Shown: in pieces, positions 8,916 to 18,439 of the stretch | Position numbering within the stretch: position 1 is the stretch's first letter | How the letters are laid out: the number at the start of each line of letters is the position of its first letter | NCBI RefSeq assembly: GCF_014672835.1 | Contig: NZ_CP060244.1 | Coordinates: 274,501-338,500 of the forward strand | Source: Entomobacter blattae | GTDB taxonomy: Bacteria > Pseudomonadota > Alphaproteobacteria > Acetobacterales > Acetobacteraceae | DNA length: 64,000 nucleotides | Reading direction: 5' to 3' | Program-made: the position numbers and the translations under genes | The notes under the pieces: generated by a model | Databases searched by the model: none | What the model was told of the DNA's origin: nothing | The model's input: the letters and a program-made list of their open reading frames with translations, nothing else

Positions 8916-10160
8916 ATGTCCCTCTCGTTAAAAAAACTCTTTTCCTACTCCGATGTCCTTCAACAGGCCGGAGCTTCGGCCTTTTTAACCAGTCGGTGTC
9001 TCTCTGCCCTATCCTCACAAATCCAAGCAGTAGCTGTTGGTTGGCAAGTTTACGCTTTAACCCATGATGTCCGTAGCCTGGGCCTTATTGGGCTTATGCA
9101 GTTTTTACCCATGATCACCCTAGTCCTTCTGGCCGGGCACGCAGCTGATCAATTCAACCGCCGTTATATTACAACCAGCTGCCAGATAGTGGAAGGAGTG
9201 GCAGCGTTCTATATGGCTCTTGGCTCTTATTTTCATTGGCTTAGTGTCCATGAAATATATATTATGGTGATTATTTTTGGGGCTGCGCGGGCTTTCGAAA
9301 TGCCAAGCCAGCAAACTTTTCTTGTTAGCCTGGTCCCGCCCACCCTCTTCCCCAAGGCTACGGCCCTTTCAAGCTCGCTTTTCCAGACAGCTTCCCTTAT
9401 TGGCCCTTCCCTGGGAGGGCTGCTTTACGGGTTGGGAGCCAGTTTTGCCTATTCTATTGCGTGCACAGGTTTCTTGTGTTCGGCACTGGCAACCTTCAGT
9501 ATGAAGCTTAACTACGCACCTGCCAAACGTACCCCCCTAACGCTAGCCTCTATTTTTGGTGGGATTTCATTTATTCGTTCTCGGCGTATTATGCTTGGAG
9601 CCATCTCACTCGATCTATTTGCCGTATTACTAGGAGGGGCAACCGCTATGTTGCCCGTTTATGCCAACGATATTTTACACTCAGGACCTATTACTCTGGG
9701 AATATTACGCTCAGCGCCAGCCATTGGTGCCCTTACGGTTGCCCTTATTCTTTCACGCTGGCCCCTTACCTCTCATGCAGGCAGATGGATGTTTGGTAGC
9801 GTTGCTGTGTTTGGCCTCGCAACAATCTTATTTGGCTTCTCATCCTCTGCCCCTCTTTCTATCGCAGCTCTCACCATACTGGGTGGAGCCGATGTCTTCA
9901 GCGTCGTGATTCGCAGCTCCCTTGTACAACTTGGAACACCAGACGAAATGCGCGGAAGGGTTTCTGCCATTAATATGGTTTTTATTGGTTCATCCAACCA
10001 ACTCGGAGAATTTGAAAGCGGCATGCTCGCCAGTTTTACGGGCCCAGTTTATTCCGTAGTTATCGGGGGCATGGGAACTCTTCTAATTGCGTTTCTATGG
10101 GCAAGGGCTTTTCCTGAGCTTTTTGAGCTGGACCGGCTTGATGAAACAAAGCCCCTCTAG
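8916..10160 (+). CDS. MFS exporter of the EntS-like (MFS_3) group
   Basis: 414 residues with about 11-12 membrane helices. The N-terminal half holds the motif GHAADQFNRRYI (about 74-85), equivalent to the loop 2-3 signature, and VPPTLFPKATALSSSLFQTA (about 140-159), typical of the MFS_3/EntS group. Some members export siderophores such as enterobactin; others have unknown substrates. No siderophore genes are nearby, so function is unassigned. ATG at 8916. Confidence 0.8.
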   Translation: MSLSLKKLFSYSDVLQQAGASAFLTSRCLSALSSQIQAVAVGWQVYALTHDVRSLGLIGLMQFLPMITLVLLAGHAADQFNRRYITTSCQIVEGVAAFYMALGSYFHWLSVHEIYIMVIIFGAARAFEMPSQQTFLVSLVPPTLFPKATALSSSLFQTASLIGPSLGGLLYGLGASFAYSIACTGFLCSALATFSMKLNYAPAKRTPLTLASIFGGISFIRSRRIMLGAISLDLFAVLLGGATAMLPVYANDILHSGPITLGILRSAPAIGALTVALILSRWPLTSHAGRWMFGSVAVFGLATILFGFSSSAPLSIAALTILGGADVFSVVIRSSLVQLGTPDEMRGRVSAINMVFIGSSNQLGEFESGMLASFTGPVYSVVIGGMGTLLIAFLWARAFPELFELDRLDETKPL

Positions 10161-10547
10161 AGAGACCTATGTGTTTAACGAAGGATCTTTCAACGAAAGA
10201 ACCCACAAAACATATTATCAATAAATATGTTATCAATAGTCTTTAAATAACCACAAAATATTCATAATAAAATTTTACATTCAAAATAGTTTTGATCACT
10301 CAATGTTTACAGAATCCGAAGTTATCTCATAATTTTATTGTTGAAACAATATAAATTACTTCTATAATCAAAGGAGATAAAAGAGAGTATTACTTTACAC
10401 TCCTCGTAAGGAGGTTGAGTTATCAAAAAATATTTACACTGTGAATGGTAACCAAAGAGTAAATGGCACGTTTAAACAGTCATAACATTCAAATCTCTAG
10501 TCTTGTCTCAAGTTGTTTGATTTTCTAGAGTTAATTTTGAGGAGGCT
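10161..10547. other. AT-rich spacer with an orphan strong Shine-Dalgarno
   Basis: 387 bp with no gene of family likeness. AAGGAGGTT at 10408-10416 is a near-perfect ribosome site, but no start codon follows at normal distance. A GTG at 10440 could begin only a 14-codon peptide. TTTACACT occurs twice (about 10394 and 10433) and a 15-bp near-repeat with TTATCAATA lies at about 10211-10239. This may be a leader of the following small gene. Confidence 0.4.
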
Positions 10548-10550
10548 ATG

Positions 10551-10757
10551 ATGTCCAATATTGGTAAAATTTCTTATAACACTTCTTCACCTGGACCGAA
10601 TCTAGAACGTTTCCTTCCATCTTCTCTAAGATCAAAGCTTTACAGCAATCCAAACAGCATTATTTACCAAATTTACTGCGCTCATAGAGAAAATATGAAA
10701 AACGGAAAAAGCAGTTATGGGGACAGTTACAAAACCAAGAAAGTTTCTCATCCTTAA
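10551..10757 (+). CDS. small hypothetical protein (68 residues)
   Basis: I do not recognise the product. It is basic and polar, rich in Ser, Asn, Lys and Tyr, with no hydrophobic segment and no signal peptide. The case for a real gene is the ribosome site: GGAGG at 10541-10545 lies five bases before the ATG at 10551. A second ATG just before it (10548) is too close. It stands alone after a 387-bp spacer. Confidence 0.45.
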   Translation: MSNIGKISYNTSSPGPNLERFLPSSLRSKLYSNPNSIIYQIYCAHRENMKNGKSSYGDSYKTKKVSHP

Positions 10758-10843
10758 AAAGAAAGGTGAGTTTATAACGGGTCTCGTCCTTTCTGAGAGG
10801 ATTCTCCCTCCTCGTAGTATTCTTAAAAACTAATTCTTAAGAA

Positions 10844-11884
10844 TTAAGAGTTTAACCATCCCTTTAACTCTTTTCTGATTAAAGAGGCAAAAAGCTCTAT
10901 TCCTTCATAGCTATCATTAAGACATGGAATAAGTGAGAATTGCTCTCCACCATGGGCGTAAAAAGATTCACGAAGTTCTGTGCCTAATTCATCCAGTGTT
11001 TCTATACAGTCAGCTACAAACCCGGGGGCCATAATGGCGATCCTTTTGACGCCTTGTTGAGCAAACTCCTTAACAACGGCTTGGGTGGAAGGTTCCAGCC
11101 ATTGCGCCGGACCAAAACGGGATTGATATGTTAAAGGGGCCTCAGTGTCATCCATCCCTAACTCAGATCGTAAAGCTTCTCCTGTCGCCTGACACTCAGC
11201 ATCATAATAATCCCCAGCATCTATGTAGCTTTTGGGCAAACCATGAAAAGAAATAATGAGCTTTTCGGGACGATGCGGTAAATTTTCGTAATGGCGCCTT
11301 ATAAGGGCTGCTAAGGCCTGAATGTAGAGTTCTTCCTTCGAAAAGGAAGGTACAGATCTTATTGCAGGCTGTCTACGAAACTGCATTAAGGCGCGAAAGC
11401 ATTGGTCTAATGCAGTAGCTGTTGTTGTGGCACTATATTGTGGGTAAAGTGGAAATAATAAAAGGCGCTCTACCCGTTTTTCAAGTAAAGCCTGAATGGC
11501 GTTCTTTACCGTCGGCATGCCATAACGCATAGCCCACTCTATTTCTATATCATCTTGTTCGAAAAGCTCAGATAAAGATTCGGCTTGTAACCGGCTATAT
11601 AACCGCAAAGGGCTTTCATTCGTTGGGGTATTCCAGATCCGCTTATAGGCTTTGGCCGTTTTTTGTGAGCGTAAACTTAATATAACGCCCTGCAATAAAG
11701 GCTGCCAAATCAAGGGGCTACTCTCTATAACCCGCGGGTCTGACAAAAACTCTGACAAATACTGCCTTACAGACCAATAGGTAGGCGCCTCTGGCGTACC
11801 CAGATTAATAAGCAAAACGCCAATTTTACTTTGCCTCACACTCTGCTTTTCCTGAGATTGGGCAACGCCAATAAACTTTACCAC
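10844..11884 (-). CDS. hemH: ferrochelatase
   Basis: Inserts ferrous iron into protoporphyrin IX, the last step of protoheme synthesis. 346 residues. Marks: KIGVLLINLGTPEAPT near 20-35, the catalytic His in IISFHGLPKSY (about 214), and GPAQWLEPSTQ with the downstream acidic motif DCIETLDELG (Glu about 295). The start is a GTG at 11884 with GAGGAG eight bases upstream. It lies downstream of katA; the katA hairpin separates them. An AT-rich palindrome at 10831-10846 overlaps the stop and may help end transcription. Confidence 0.95.
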   Translation of the reverse strand: MVKFIGVAQSQEKQSVRQSKIGVLLINLGTPEAPTYWSVRQYLSEFLSDPRVIESSPLIWQPLLQGVILSLRSQKTAKAYKRIWNTPTNESPLRLYSRLQAESLSELFEQDDIEIEWAMRYGMPTVKNAIQALLEKRVERLLLFPLYPQYSATTTATALDQCFRALMQFRRQPAIRSVPSFSKEELYIQALAALIRRHYENLPHRPEKLIISFHGLPKSYIDAGDYYDAECQATGEALRSELGMDDTEAPLTYQSRFGPAQWLEPSTQAVVKEFAQQGVKRIAIMAPGFVADCIETLDELGTELRESFYAHGGEQFSLIPCLNDSYEGIELFASLIRKELKGWLNS

Positions 11885-11960
11885 GAAAAAGCTCCTCTCT
11901 AGAAAGCGTTCATGGAACGATCTTTACTTAATAATCGTAAACCCACTTATACTCTGAACG

Positions 11961-11996
11961 ATTAAGCCCCTTTCGCGTTTGGGAAAGGGGCTTAAT
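11961..11996 (-). terminator. strong hairpin after katA
   Basis: ATTAAGCCCCTTTC at 11961-11974 pairs perfectly with 11983-11996 across an 8-base loop, a 14-bp stem. It stands 5 bp past the katA stop. T-richness is better on the plus side, so it may work in either direction. Confidence 0.75.
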
Positions 11997-12001
11997 TTAT
12001 T

Positions 12002-13465
12002 TTACATCCGCTCTTTAAGCGCCTTTATAACACCCTCCGCCCAGGTGGGATCTGCCTTACGGAAATGCTCAATCTGACGATCAATAATATGCTGAGGAAC
12101 GCCTTGCATAGCATCAGCAATATTATTGAAAAACCGCTGTTTTTGATCATCATCAAACAAACGATAGAGCGCTGCTGGCTGGGAGTAATAATCATCACCC
12201 ACCCTATGGTCATACCAATCTGCATTACCATTGATTCTTAAAGGTGGCTCCTTAGCCCATGGTTGCTCTACTGGGCCATTAAAGGAGTTAGGTTCGTAGT
12301 AATGATCGGTTCCCTTTGGGGCATCAAAGCGCATAGACCCATCGGCATGATAGTTATTGACCTGATTCTTAGGCCTGTTAACCGGCAAGTCCGCATGGTG
12401 CGTTCCAACACGGTAACGATGAGCATCGGCATAAGAGAAAATACGGCCCTGAAGCATTCTATCTGGAGAAAAACCAATCCCCGGAACAATATTGGATGGA
12501 GCAAAAGTCGCCTGCTCAACCTCAGCAAAATAGTGGTCAGGATTACGGTTAAGCTCTAATATACCCACTTCATGCAAAGGGTAATCCTTATGCGGCCAGA
12601 CCTTGGTCAGATCAAAAGGGTTATAAGGTGTTTTTTCAGCTTCAACCTCTGGCATGATCTGAACACAGACCCGCCATTTTGGATATTCACCCCGCTCAAT
12701 AGCTTCATAAAGGTCACGCTGTGCGCTCTCACGATCATTGGCAATAACCGCAGCAGCTTCTTTATTAGTAAAGAACTTATGGCCTTGCATGGTTTTGAAA
12801 TGAAACTTAACCCAGTAGCGCTCACCAGCTTCATTCCAGAAAGAATAGGTGTGGCTTCCAAATCCGTCCATAAACCGGTACCCATTTGGTAGCCCCCTGT
12901 CTGACATCAATATCGTAACCTGGTGGAGGCTCTCTGGAGAAAGAGACCAAAAATCCCACATTGCGGTTGGGTTACGTAAATTTGTTCGCGGATGACGTTT
13001 TTGGGTATGAATAAAGTCAGGAAATTTAATGGGGTCTTTCACAAAAAAGACAGGCGTGTTGTTCCCAACAAGGTCCCAGTTTCCTTCCTCGGTATAAAAC
13101 TTCAAGGCAAACCCACGCACGTCACGCTCGGCATCGGCTGCACCACGCTCTCCTGCTACTGTTGAAAAACGAAGCAAGACCTCTGTTTCTTTACCAATTT
13201 TGTTAAAAAGATTAGCACGTGTATAGTTTGTAATATCTTGTGTAACAGTAAATGTTCCATAGGCCGCAGACCCTTTTGCATGAACTGTTCTTTCAGGAAT
13301 ACGTTCACGATTTTGATGGGCCAGTTTTTCCAAAAGCCTGTAATCTTCCAAAAGCAAGGGCCCACGTGGGCCCGCACTACGACTATTCTGGTTATCAGGC
13401 CATGGAGAGCCTGCAGATGTTGTCAGCATAGGCTTTTTTCCTTGAGAATTTACATTATCAGCCAT
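12002..13465 (-). CDS. katA: monofunctional heme catalase
   Basis: Splits hydrogen peroxide to water and oxygen. 487 residues, the size of small-subunit clade 3 catalases. Visible active-site features: distal His at about 62 in [12 protein letters not shown], Asn at about 135-136 in [12 protein letters not shown], and the proximal [12 protein letters not shown] with heme-ligand Tyr about 346. No signal peptide, so cytoplasmic. ATG at 13465. Upstream 180 bp are AT-rich; an OxyR site is possible but I cannot show one. Confidence 0.95.
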   Translation of the reverse strand: MADNVNSQGKKPMLTTSAGSPWPDNQNSRSAGPRGPLLLEDYRLLEKLAHQNRERIPERTVHAKGSAAYGTFTVTQDITNYTRANLFNKIGKETEVLLRFSTVAGERGAADAERDVRGFALKFYTEEGNWDLVGNNTPVFFVKDPIKFPDFIHTQKRHPRTNLRNPTAMWDFWSLSPESLHQVTILMSDRGLPNGYRFMDGFGSHTYSFWNEAGERYWVKFHFKTMQGHKFFTNKEAAAVIANDRESAQRDLYEAIERGEYPKWRVCVQIMPEVEAEKTPYNPFDLTKVWPHKDYPLHEVGILELNRNPDHYFAEVEQATFAPSNIVPGIGFSPDRMLQGRIFSYADAHRYRVGTHHADLPVNRPKNQVNNYHADGSMRFDAPKGTDHYYEPNSFNGPVEQPWAKEPPLRINGNADWYDHRVGDDYYSQPAALYRLFDDDQKQRFFNNIADAMQGVPQHIIDRQIEHFRKADPTWAEGVIKALKERM

Positions 13466-13644
13466 ACAATACTACTCCAATTTTTAAATCGTTTAACGAT
13501 AATTTTATTTTCAGATTGACTAAAACTATTTTTTACAAGATAGAAAAAATCTTAAATAAAGAAAAATCTATATTTATTTGCATAAAGATAAATTATTTTT
13601 ATTAAATGGCCTTTTAAAATAAAGAAGAGCCCCCTCAAAAACCC

Positions 13645-14742
13645 TTAATCATTTTCTGTTATGCCTACCCTCCTTATACATTCTTTCATAACAGAGGAAA
13701 GTGGAAAATTAAAAAGTGTTTTTTTACTGAGCACTTCTTTTTGATCTGGGCCAGCAGCAAGGCTTACATCCACACATTGATGCGCCCATAGCTGCAACTG
13801 GAGATGGAAATGGGTAAAAACATGTTCAACCTTACCGATATCCTTCCAGTTGACTGGCTGTAAAAAAGGACTATGCGCCTTTTCCATCAATGAAAGCTCA
13901 CTCCCCCACTCGGAAGAGGGGAAAAATAGGGTTCCTCCTAACAAGCCATGGGGAGGCCTTTTGCAAACTACGATTTTTTCCTGATCGTAAAGGCAATAAA
14001 CACTTCCATAACGTTTCGGTTTTTTAGGTTTTTTTATTTTCTGAGGAAAATCCGCCACCCTTCCCAAACTGTAAGCCTGACACTCGTCCTTTATCGGGCA
14101 AATAAGACATGAAGGTGAACGAGCTGTACAAATTCCAGAGCCCAAATCAAACAAAGCTTGGGCAAAATCTCCTGGATACTGCTTGGCAGCAGCTGTATGG
14201 TTAAGAGAGGCTGCCTTTTTGGCTATTTCATTACGGCCCTGGGGTAAGGGCGTTGCAATAGCAAATACTCGAGAAGCAATACGCTCAACATTCCCATCAA
14301 CGGGCACCACACTAACCCCAAACGCCATAGAAGCAATAGCTGATGCCGTATAAGCACCAATTCCTGGGAGTTTCTTAAGCTCTTCTACGGTTTGAGGAAA
14401 ACCTCCCAAAGCACAAACTTGCTGAGCACAAGTATGAAGATTACGGGCTCTTGAGTAATATCCCAAACCGGACCACATCACCATTACATCATCCAAACTG
14501 GCAGCGGCAATATGATTAACACTAGGAAAACGGGCCAGAAAACGTTTATAATAGGGAATAACGGCTGTTACTGTGGTTTGCTGTAACATGACCTCGCTCA
14601 GCCAAACGGGGTACGGCTCCCCCAAAGCGTGCAAGGGTGCTCTCCAGGGAAGGGTACGGTAATGGCTCGCATACCAATTCAATAAATTATCGGCTAGGGA
14701 AATCACGATTTCAAATATGGAAGAAAACCTCTCACCAGACAA
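13645..14742 (-). CDS. mutY: A/G-specific adenine glycosylase
   Basis: Removes adenine mispaired with 8-oxoguanine. 365 residues. Catalytic Glu at about 50 in SEVMLQQTTV, helix-hairpin-helix KKLPGIGAYTASAI (about 123-136), catalytic Asp about 149 in VPVDGNVERIASR. The iron-sulfur ligands are Cys 205, 212, 215 and 221 in C-x6-C-x2-C-x5-C spacing. The C-terminal NUDIX-like domain that reads 8-oxoG follows. The far start is a TTG at 14742 without a ribosome site; a GTG at 14706 is possible. The first choice overlaps the divergent gene by 26 bp. Confidence 0.93.
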   Translation of the reverse strand: MSGERFSSIFEIVISLADNLLNWYASHYRTLPWRAPLHALGEPYPVWLSEVMLQQTTVTAVIPYYKRFLARFPSVNHIAAASLDDVMVMWSGLGYYSRARNLHTCAQQVCALGGFPQTVEELKKLPGIGAYTASAIASMAFGVSVVPVDGNVERIASRVFAIATPLPQGRNEIAKKAASLNHTAAAKQYPGDFAQALFDLGSGICTARSPSCLICPIKDECQAYSLGRVADFPQKIKKPKKPKRYGSVYCLYDQEKIVVCKRPPHGLLGGTLFFPSSEWGSELSLMEKAHSPFLQPVNWKDIGKVEHVFTHFHLQLQLWAHQCVDVSLAAGPDQKEVLSKKTLFNFPLSSVMKECIRRVGITEND

Positions 14743-15232
14743 GAGTAAAAAACGTCCATCCCCTCTCCCTCAATGGAAAAGACATTACGTCTTATCTCCC
14801 CTCTCTACCCTTATCCCGCCTTTGGTTAAGCCAGGGTTTAAAAAACATTCTTCTTCACTGGCTATTTTATTGGCCGAGTGGCCCGAAATTATTGGCCACA
14901 ATTACGGATTTCGATGTATACCCTACAGGCTGACTGGGAGTGCCCTGACCTTAAGCTGCTCTGGTACTACCGCAATGGAGCTAAGCCATATCTCCCAAAC
15001 CATTATTGAGCGCATTAATACATTTTACGGCAATAATAGGGTGAAATCTTTACGATTTGTCCAGAATTATTCTATGGATCCTTCCCTCTCTCCTATAGTG
15101 GAACCCTCTCCTCCTTCAGAAAAAAAAACCATTCCCCTCTCTCAAATTGAGGCGATGGAAGAAGGCCCCCTTAAGGAGGCCCTATCAACCCTAGGAAACG
15201 CCCTTATCAACCGCCGCAAGCCCGCCCCATAG
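14717..15232 (+). CDS. DUF721 / DciA-like protein
   Basis: 171 residues. The central part (about 40-115), with LAILLAEWPEIIGHNYGFRC, LTLSCSGTTAMELSH and VKSLRFVQ, matches the DUF721 family. DciA of that family helps load the replicative helicase DnaB in bacteria without DnaC. The ends are low-complexity and Pro/Ser/Lys-rich. Position back to back with mutY is common in alphaproteobacteria. Convergent with lnt, stops four bases apart. Confidence 0.75.
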   Translation: MEENLSPDKSKKRPSPLPQWKRHYVLSPLSTLIPPLVKPGFKKHSSSLAILLAEWPEIIGHNYGFRCIPYRLTGSALTLSCSGTTAMELSHISQTIIERINTFYGNNRVKSLRFVQNYSMDPSLSPIVEPSPPSEKKTIPLSQIEAMEEGPLKEALSTLGNALINRRKPAP

Positions 15233-15236
15233 ACCT

Positions 15237-16865
15237 TCAGGGAAGTATAACAGGTTTTCTTCTCCATAATCCCACACCGACACTGACAATAGATAAGGCA
15301 AACGGAATAAACAATCCAAACCGGGCAAAAAAGGTTATCCCCACACCACCAGGCAAGGCAACAACCACAAAACCTTTTTGACCCCAGCCCAGCCAGGCCA
15401 ACTGCCGACCCAAAGCATCATAGGCTGCGGTAATTCCCGTATTGGCAGCCCTGGCAATCGGTAACCCCTCCTCCACCGCACGCATCCTTACAGCAGCCAA
15501 ATGCTGGCGTGGTCCTGCAGAATTACCATACCATCCATCATTTGTAATATTAATAATCCACGAGGGACGGTCTCTTTCATCAACAACCTTATGGGAAAAA
15601 ACCACTTCATAACAAATCAAAGCTCCGAAGGGCTCTTGCACAGGAAGATGCAAGGTACGAATAGCGTTTCCTGCCGCAAGCCCCTGGCCTGGAACGACAT
15701 GAAATGGCAGAATAGCGGGTTGGTATTCCCCAAACGGAACAAGATGAACTTTATCATATATCTCTCCAATTTGCCCTTCACGCCCCAAAACAAAAAGACT
15801 ATTCCGAAGGCGATGATCCTTCTCCCCCACCCTGATACTTCCTATCAGGCCCATATCAGCCTGAGGGAAATGACGCATCATCTCTCGGGATAAATCCGGG
15901 TAAAACTGTAAATAACCGGGAAAAGCTGTTTCTGGCCATGCAAAAACTATGGGCCTTGGCTGATTTTGGCTTTGGATTTGACTAGGAGCTTGACCTTCCT
16001 GCTCCTGCTTTTGCAATTTTTCTGCTTCTCGCAAGCCTTCTTGTGTAAGCCGAATATAATTGCGCAAAATAGCATTGGCATCTTCTGTTGTATGGTGGAT
16101 TTTTGTCTCTTCTGAAACGTTCCCCTGAACCAGCACCACAATAGGATTACGGCTCTCCTTAAGCTTTACGCCATACAAACGGAAACTCCCGACAGCAAAC
16201 CAAATCAAAAAGCTGACTGCGCATAAAACCACAGCCCTCTTGACTTTCAACAAGGGACTCAAGGCCAGAAAAATGGTAAGAAACGTTAGGCCATCGCCCC
16301 CGATCCAGGCTAAGGGTTGCAACAACACCGTACCTAAACTTCCAGGAATTGCCCATATACTTGCCAAGGGATTCCACGGAAAACCCGTTAAAATAGGGTT
16401 CCACCATGCATGAGGAAGTAAAATGGAGCGAGACATATCCGCTAGGGTCCATAAGCCTGCAAACAAAAACATTCTCTGAAGCGCTGACGTGCCCGCTTTT
16501 AAGAAACATTTATAAAGCAGGCAACTAACTGCAGGCCCTAATGCCAATGGCACAGCGCAAAGGGGAGCAACGATGGGAACCAGCCACCAAAATGTTTCTA
16601 CTCGCAATAAAATGGCATTGGTTAACCAATAAAGACCAGCAGCATAAAAACCAAGCCCAAACAAATACCCCAGACCAAAAGCCTGCTTATATGAATTGGA
16701 TTGCTCAACCCTTTTCACTAAAAAAGGAAAACACCCCCCCAAAATTATAACCAGATAAACAGGCGGAAGAGATAATGCAGCCAGTACGCCCGCCAAAATT
16801 ACAGAGAAACCAGACTGCCAGAATTTCTGACAAAACGAACGCAAAGGCAGCACTGATACAAACAA
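15237..16865 (-). CDS. lnt: apolipoprotein N-acyltransferase
   Basis: Adds the third acyl chain to the N-terminal Cys of lipoproteins in the inner membrane. 542 residues. About eight hydrophobic segments lead into a carbon-nitrogen hydrolase domain from about 240. The triad is Glu 312 (AWPETAFPG), Lys 372 (DKVHLVPFGEYQP) and Cys 418 (LICYE). A Gln/Glu-rich linker at about 283-303 is an unusual insertion before the catalytic Glu. The longest frame starts with TTG at 16865 with AAGG touching it; a GTG at 16853 is better spaced from that AAGG. Confidence 0.93.
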   Translation of the reverse strand: MFVSVLPLRSFCQKFWQSGFSVILAGVLAALSLPPVYLVIILGGCFPFLVKRVEQSNSYKQAFGLGYLFGLGFYAAGLYWLTNAILLRVETFWWLVPIVAPLCAVPLALGPAVSCLLYKCFLKAGTSALQRMFLFAGLWTLADMSRSILLPHAWWNPILTGFPWNPLASIWAIPGSLGTVLLQPLAWIGGDGLTFLTIFLALSPLLKVKRAVVLCAVSFLIWFAVGSFRLYGVKLKESRNPIVVLVQGNVSEETKIHHTTEDANAILRNYIRLTQEGLREAEKLQKQEQEGQAPSQIQSQNQPRPIVFAWPETAFPGYLQFYPDLSREMMRHFPQADMGLIGSIRVGEKDHRLRNSLFVLGREGQIGEIYDKVHLVPFGEYQPAILPFHVVPGQGLAAGNAIRTLHLPVQEPFGALICYEVVFSHKVVDERDRPSWIINITNDGWYGNSAGPRQHLAAVRMRAVEEGLPIARAANTGITAAYDALGRQLAWLGWGQKGFVVVALPGGVGITFFARFGLFIPFALSIVSVGVGLWRRKPVILP

Positions 16866-16957
16866 CCTTTAAAGAGAAAGTCGGCTCTAACATTATTCAG
16901 TAATGAAAACACCTAAAATACACTCTAACCAGAACGTATTTTATGGGTCATACCCTT

Positions 16958-17809
16958 TTAGGATTCATCAAGCGCATCCCGTAATCGCCGCTCATAATGC
17001 CTATAATATTTATCAGCCAGAAGCTCGCTTTTTACCAATATGGCAATATCTGTTGTATTAAAATACCGATCAATAACAGCACCATCTCCCACATACCCCC
17101 CTAGCCGGAGATACCCTTTAATCAAAGGAGGCAAACGTGCAAGGCAGCGGCGATAATCCAACCCTTCTGGATCCACTCTGTTCATTTCAATATAACGTTC
17201 TGGTAAGGCCCGTATCCTTAGGGCCGGTGGGGCAAGATGGTTATGGTAAAGATAAGTTAGCTCATTTTCCCATTGCTCAGGCGCTACTGTAGGAAGGCTT
17301 GCACATCCGAACAAAACATCTATCCGATGATAAAAAATATAAGAGGCTATTCCCCGCCATAATAGTTGCATGGCTGTGCGGCTACGATAGGCAGGATCCA
17401 CACATGAGCGCCCCACTTCAAGCAATCGACCCGGAAACTGCATCAGTAATGAGAGGTCGTATTCTCCAGCAGAATAGTAACGCCCTATTCTTGTGGCATC
17501 TTCATGTTTTAATAATCGGTAAGTCCCCACTATGCCTGCTGGACCAGCAGAGCGGGCATGATCGATGACCAAGAGATGGTCTGCATATTCATCAAACTCA
17601 TCACTATCCCGTTTGGTTCTCAACGCCTTTTCATCAGGAATAGCCCCTAATTCTTCATAGAAAACCTTATAGCGAAGGGCTTGGGCAGCATCGATTTCTT
17701 CTTCTGTCTGGGCTATACGAACTTCCAGGTTACCCCCACGGAGCTCAACAAACCCATTTCGTTCCAACTCAAGGGTTGAAAGAGAACGCCCTGAGATCCC
17801 TTCATTCAT
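16958..17809 (-). CDS. olsB: OlsB-type L-ornithine N-alpha-acyltransferase
   Basis: Makes lyso-ornithine lipid by moving a 3-hydroxyacyl chain from ACP to ornithine, the first step of ornithine-lipid synthesis. 283 residues with the hemolysin-like GNAT fold (PF13444): LEVRIAQTEEEIDAAQALRY near 28-47, then LLEVGRSCVDPAYRSR at about 129-144, and LPPLIKGYLRLGGYVGDGAV near 227-246. ATG at 17809, only three bases after the fur stop, so the two genes are almost certainly cotranscribed. The usual partner olsA is not in the window. Confidence 0.82.
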   Translation of the reverse strand: MNEGISGRSLSTLELERNGFVELRGGNLEVRIAQTEEEIDAAQALRYKVFYEELGAIPDEKALRTKRDSDEFDEYADHLLVIDHARSAGPAGIVGTYRLLKHEDATRIGRYYSAGEYDLSLLMQFPGRLLEVGRSCVDPAYRSRTAMQLLWRGIASYIFYHRIDVLFGCASLPTVAPEQWENELTYLYHNHLAPPALRIRALPERYIEMNRVDPEGLDYRRCLARLPPLIKGYLRLGGYVGDGAVIDRYFNTTDIAILVKSELLADKYYRHYERRLRDALDES

Positions 17810-17812
17810 AGA

Positions 17813-18325
17813 TCATCCCCTTTTCCTGACAGACGCCTTTTTAGCTAAAACAGCATTTTTATCTGACTGGCCCTTTTTGGCTCCACCATCGGCAATCTTT
17901 TCGCGTTTTTTTCCAAACAACTCCAACCGGTGGGAAACCAAATTAAAGCCCAATTTCTCAGCAATTGCGGTGATAAGAGCCACATGCTGCTCATCCTCAA
18001 ACTCTATCACCTTCCCCGTATCCACATCAATAAGGTGGTAGTGCTGTCCATTATCGCGGGATTCGTAACGAGCACGGCCGCCACCAAAATCCCTCCGCTC
18101 CAAAATGCCTTTTTCTTCCAAAAGCCGTACGGTACGATAGACAGTCGCCACAGAAATTCGTGAATCGATCTCAGCCGCACGCTGGTAAAGCTCTTCTACA
18201 TCGGGATGATCTTCAGCTTCTGAAAGAACCCGTGCGATGACCCGGCGCTGGCCAGTCATCTTCAGGCCATGTTCAATACATAGCCGCTCAATTGCAGAAG
18301 CTGTCTCTTTTGAATCATCTACCAT
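17813..18325 (-). CDS. fur: Fur-family metal-dependent repressor
   Basis: 170 residues with a winged-helix DNA-binding half (ISVATVYRTVRLLEEKGI) and a dimer/metal half. Metal-site residues are visible: HPDVEEL, HYHLIDVDTGKVIEFED and SHRLELFG. The CxxC structural-zinc pair of enteric Fur is replaced by V/T, as in many alphaproteobacterial Fur/Mur proteins. The C-terminal tail is Lys-rich. I chose the ATG at 18325 over a TTG at 18367, whose extension is hydrophobic and atypical. Iron (Fur) or manganese (Mur) cannot be decided. First gene of an operon with olsB. Confidence 0.88.
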   Translation of the reverse strand: MVDDSKETASAIERLCIEHGLKMTGQRRVIARVLSEAEDHPDVEELYQRAAEIDSRISVATVYRTVRLLEEKGILERRDFGGGRARYESRDNGQHYHLIDVDTGKVIEFEDEQHVALITAIAEKLGFNLVSHRLELFGKKREKIADGGAKKGQSDKNAVLAKKASVRKRG

Positions 18326-18439
18326 AACTTGAAGAATAACGACAAAAAAGAAATTGTTCAACTTCAACTCTTGAAATTAACAAAATTCTTTTTGTTGTTC
18401 CCTATAATAAAATTTTACCACAGCCCCAAAACAGGCACA

